From an uncultured Mycoplasmatota bacterium (GTDB lineage Bacteria > Bacillota_I > Bacilli_A > RF39 > UBA660), in contig UQVP01000002.1 in the NCBI GenBank assembly GCA_900544605.1, positions 1 to 64,000 of the forward strand: DNA of 64,000 nucleotides. The letters run 5' to 3'. The notes beneath the pieces were generated by a model that worked only from the letters and a program-made list of their open reading frames with translations, had not been told where the DNA came from and did not search any database. Both the position numbers and the translations under genes were made by a program. Positions 63,650-64,000 of the stretch are shown here, piece by piece. The first letter of the stretch is position 1, and each line of letters opens with the position of its first letter.

Positions 63650-64000
63650 ATGAAGAAGTTTAAAAAAATATATATAGAAATAACAAATAAATGTAACTTA
63701 AATTGTTCTTTTTGCTCCAAAAGCAATAAAAAGAAAAAAGAAATGAGTACAATTGAATTTGAAAATGTATTAAAAAAGATAGATGCTTATGCAGATTACA
63801 TCTATTTACACGTGAAAGGAGAACCTTTATTACATTCTCATTTTAACGATATTTTAACTCTTAGTAAAAAGTATCACAAACAAGTTAATATTACTACAAA
63901 TGGCACTTTATTAAAGTCTAAATTGTTTGATATAGTAAATTCAAATGTTGTAAGACAAATAAATATTTCGATGCAAAGTATGGTTAATGAAAACTATTTG
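63650..64000 (+). CDS. Radical SAM protein, 3' end outside window
   Basis: The frame is open from ATG 63650 to the end of the window (117 codons). The [4Fe-4S]/SAM motif is ITNKCNLNCSFCSK (CxxxCxxC), followed by the glycine-containing YIYLHVKGEPLLHSHF and ITTNGTLLK, as in SPASM-type and other radical SAM enzymes. The substrate cannot be told from the N-terminal third. TATAAT lies at 63637-63642, so the predicted transcript begins at or next to the ATG and has no ribosome site. Confidence 0.88.
   Translation, partial: MKKFKKIYIEITNKCNLNCSFCSKSNKKKKEMSTIEFENVLKKIDAYADYIYLHVKGEPLLHSHFNDILTLSKKYHKQVNITTNGTLLKSKLFDIVNSNVVRQINISMQSMVNENYL

Noticed and set aside
1..64000. Mollicute genetic code with TGA as Trp
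   Set aside because: Several intact genes stop at TGA (22363, 26363) and Trp positions in conserved motifs are TGG.

Overview
The window is strongly A+T-rich, low-GC Bacillota (Firmicutes) chromosome. TGA is used as a stop (for example at the ends of the flippase gene at 22363 and a glycosyltransferase gene at 26363) and Trp is TGG, so this is genetic code 11 and not a code-4 mollicute. Many genes have a GGAGG or AGGTG ribosome site and U-tailed intrinsic terminators. Endospore genes are present (spoVAC-spoVAD-spoVAE, spoIVB, a YjcZ-like small spore protein), with a hisS-aspS operon under a T-box, 6S RNA between aspS and tcdA, rubrerythrin, and what I read as an OLE RNA with its partner membrane protein OapA. 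Together these suggest an anaerobic, probably host-associated or uncultured spore-forming Clostridia/Bacilli lineage. I cannot name the genus.

Layout. 1-633: 3' part of a pilin-like gene. 748-7000: T-box, hisS, aspS, an AAA+ ATPase of unknown role, 6S RNA, tcdA, a hypothetical. 7061-9725: small membrane protein, membrane-anchored NAGPA-type phosphodiester glycosidase, a second pilin-like protein. 9762-14182: murD, eno and the spoVA dipicolinate-channel genes. 14262-17485: two-component system and an orphan HExxH protein. 17516-20764: a secreted glucosaminidase-like protein ending in a dockerin, followed by a membrane-anchored Ig-like/cadherin-like protein.

20837-36061 is a surface-glycan locus: flippase, six glycosyltransferase-type genes including the PssD/PssE pair, an O-antigen polymerase/ligase-like protein on the minus strand, an LCP transferase that would attach glycan to the wall, a large GT-C-like membrane protein, and a HAD phosphatase plus UbiA enzyme that look like a polyprenyl-phosphoribose pathway. 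36062-38585 holds small and noncoding elements, a minus-strand membrane protein, the roughly 620-nt OLE-like RNA and oapA. 38586-41364: rubrerythrin, glyA, folD. 41424-44813 is accessory and decayed DNA: a frameshifted membrane-protein gene, tRNA-Met, a roughly 2-kb islet flanked by 20-bp direct repeats carrying an Abi/HEPN protein, and a truncated ProX-like gene.

44845-54543 is housekeeping: HD-domain hydrolase, queH, def, yjcZ-like, ftsW/rodA-like, mutS, nusB, xseA, xseB. 54550-59825: an ABC exporter with FtsX-type permease and its two-component system. 59831-62545: a three-gene ABC-2 exporter behind a leader that looks like an attenuator. The window ends with spoIVB and the start of a radical SAM gene. 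Most remarkable are the OLE RNA/OapA pair, the tRNA-linked Abi islet, the possible dual-codon T-box, and the attenuator leader at 59866-59978.
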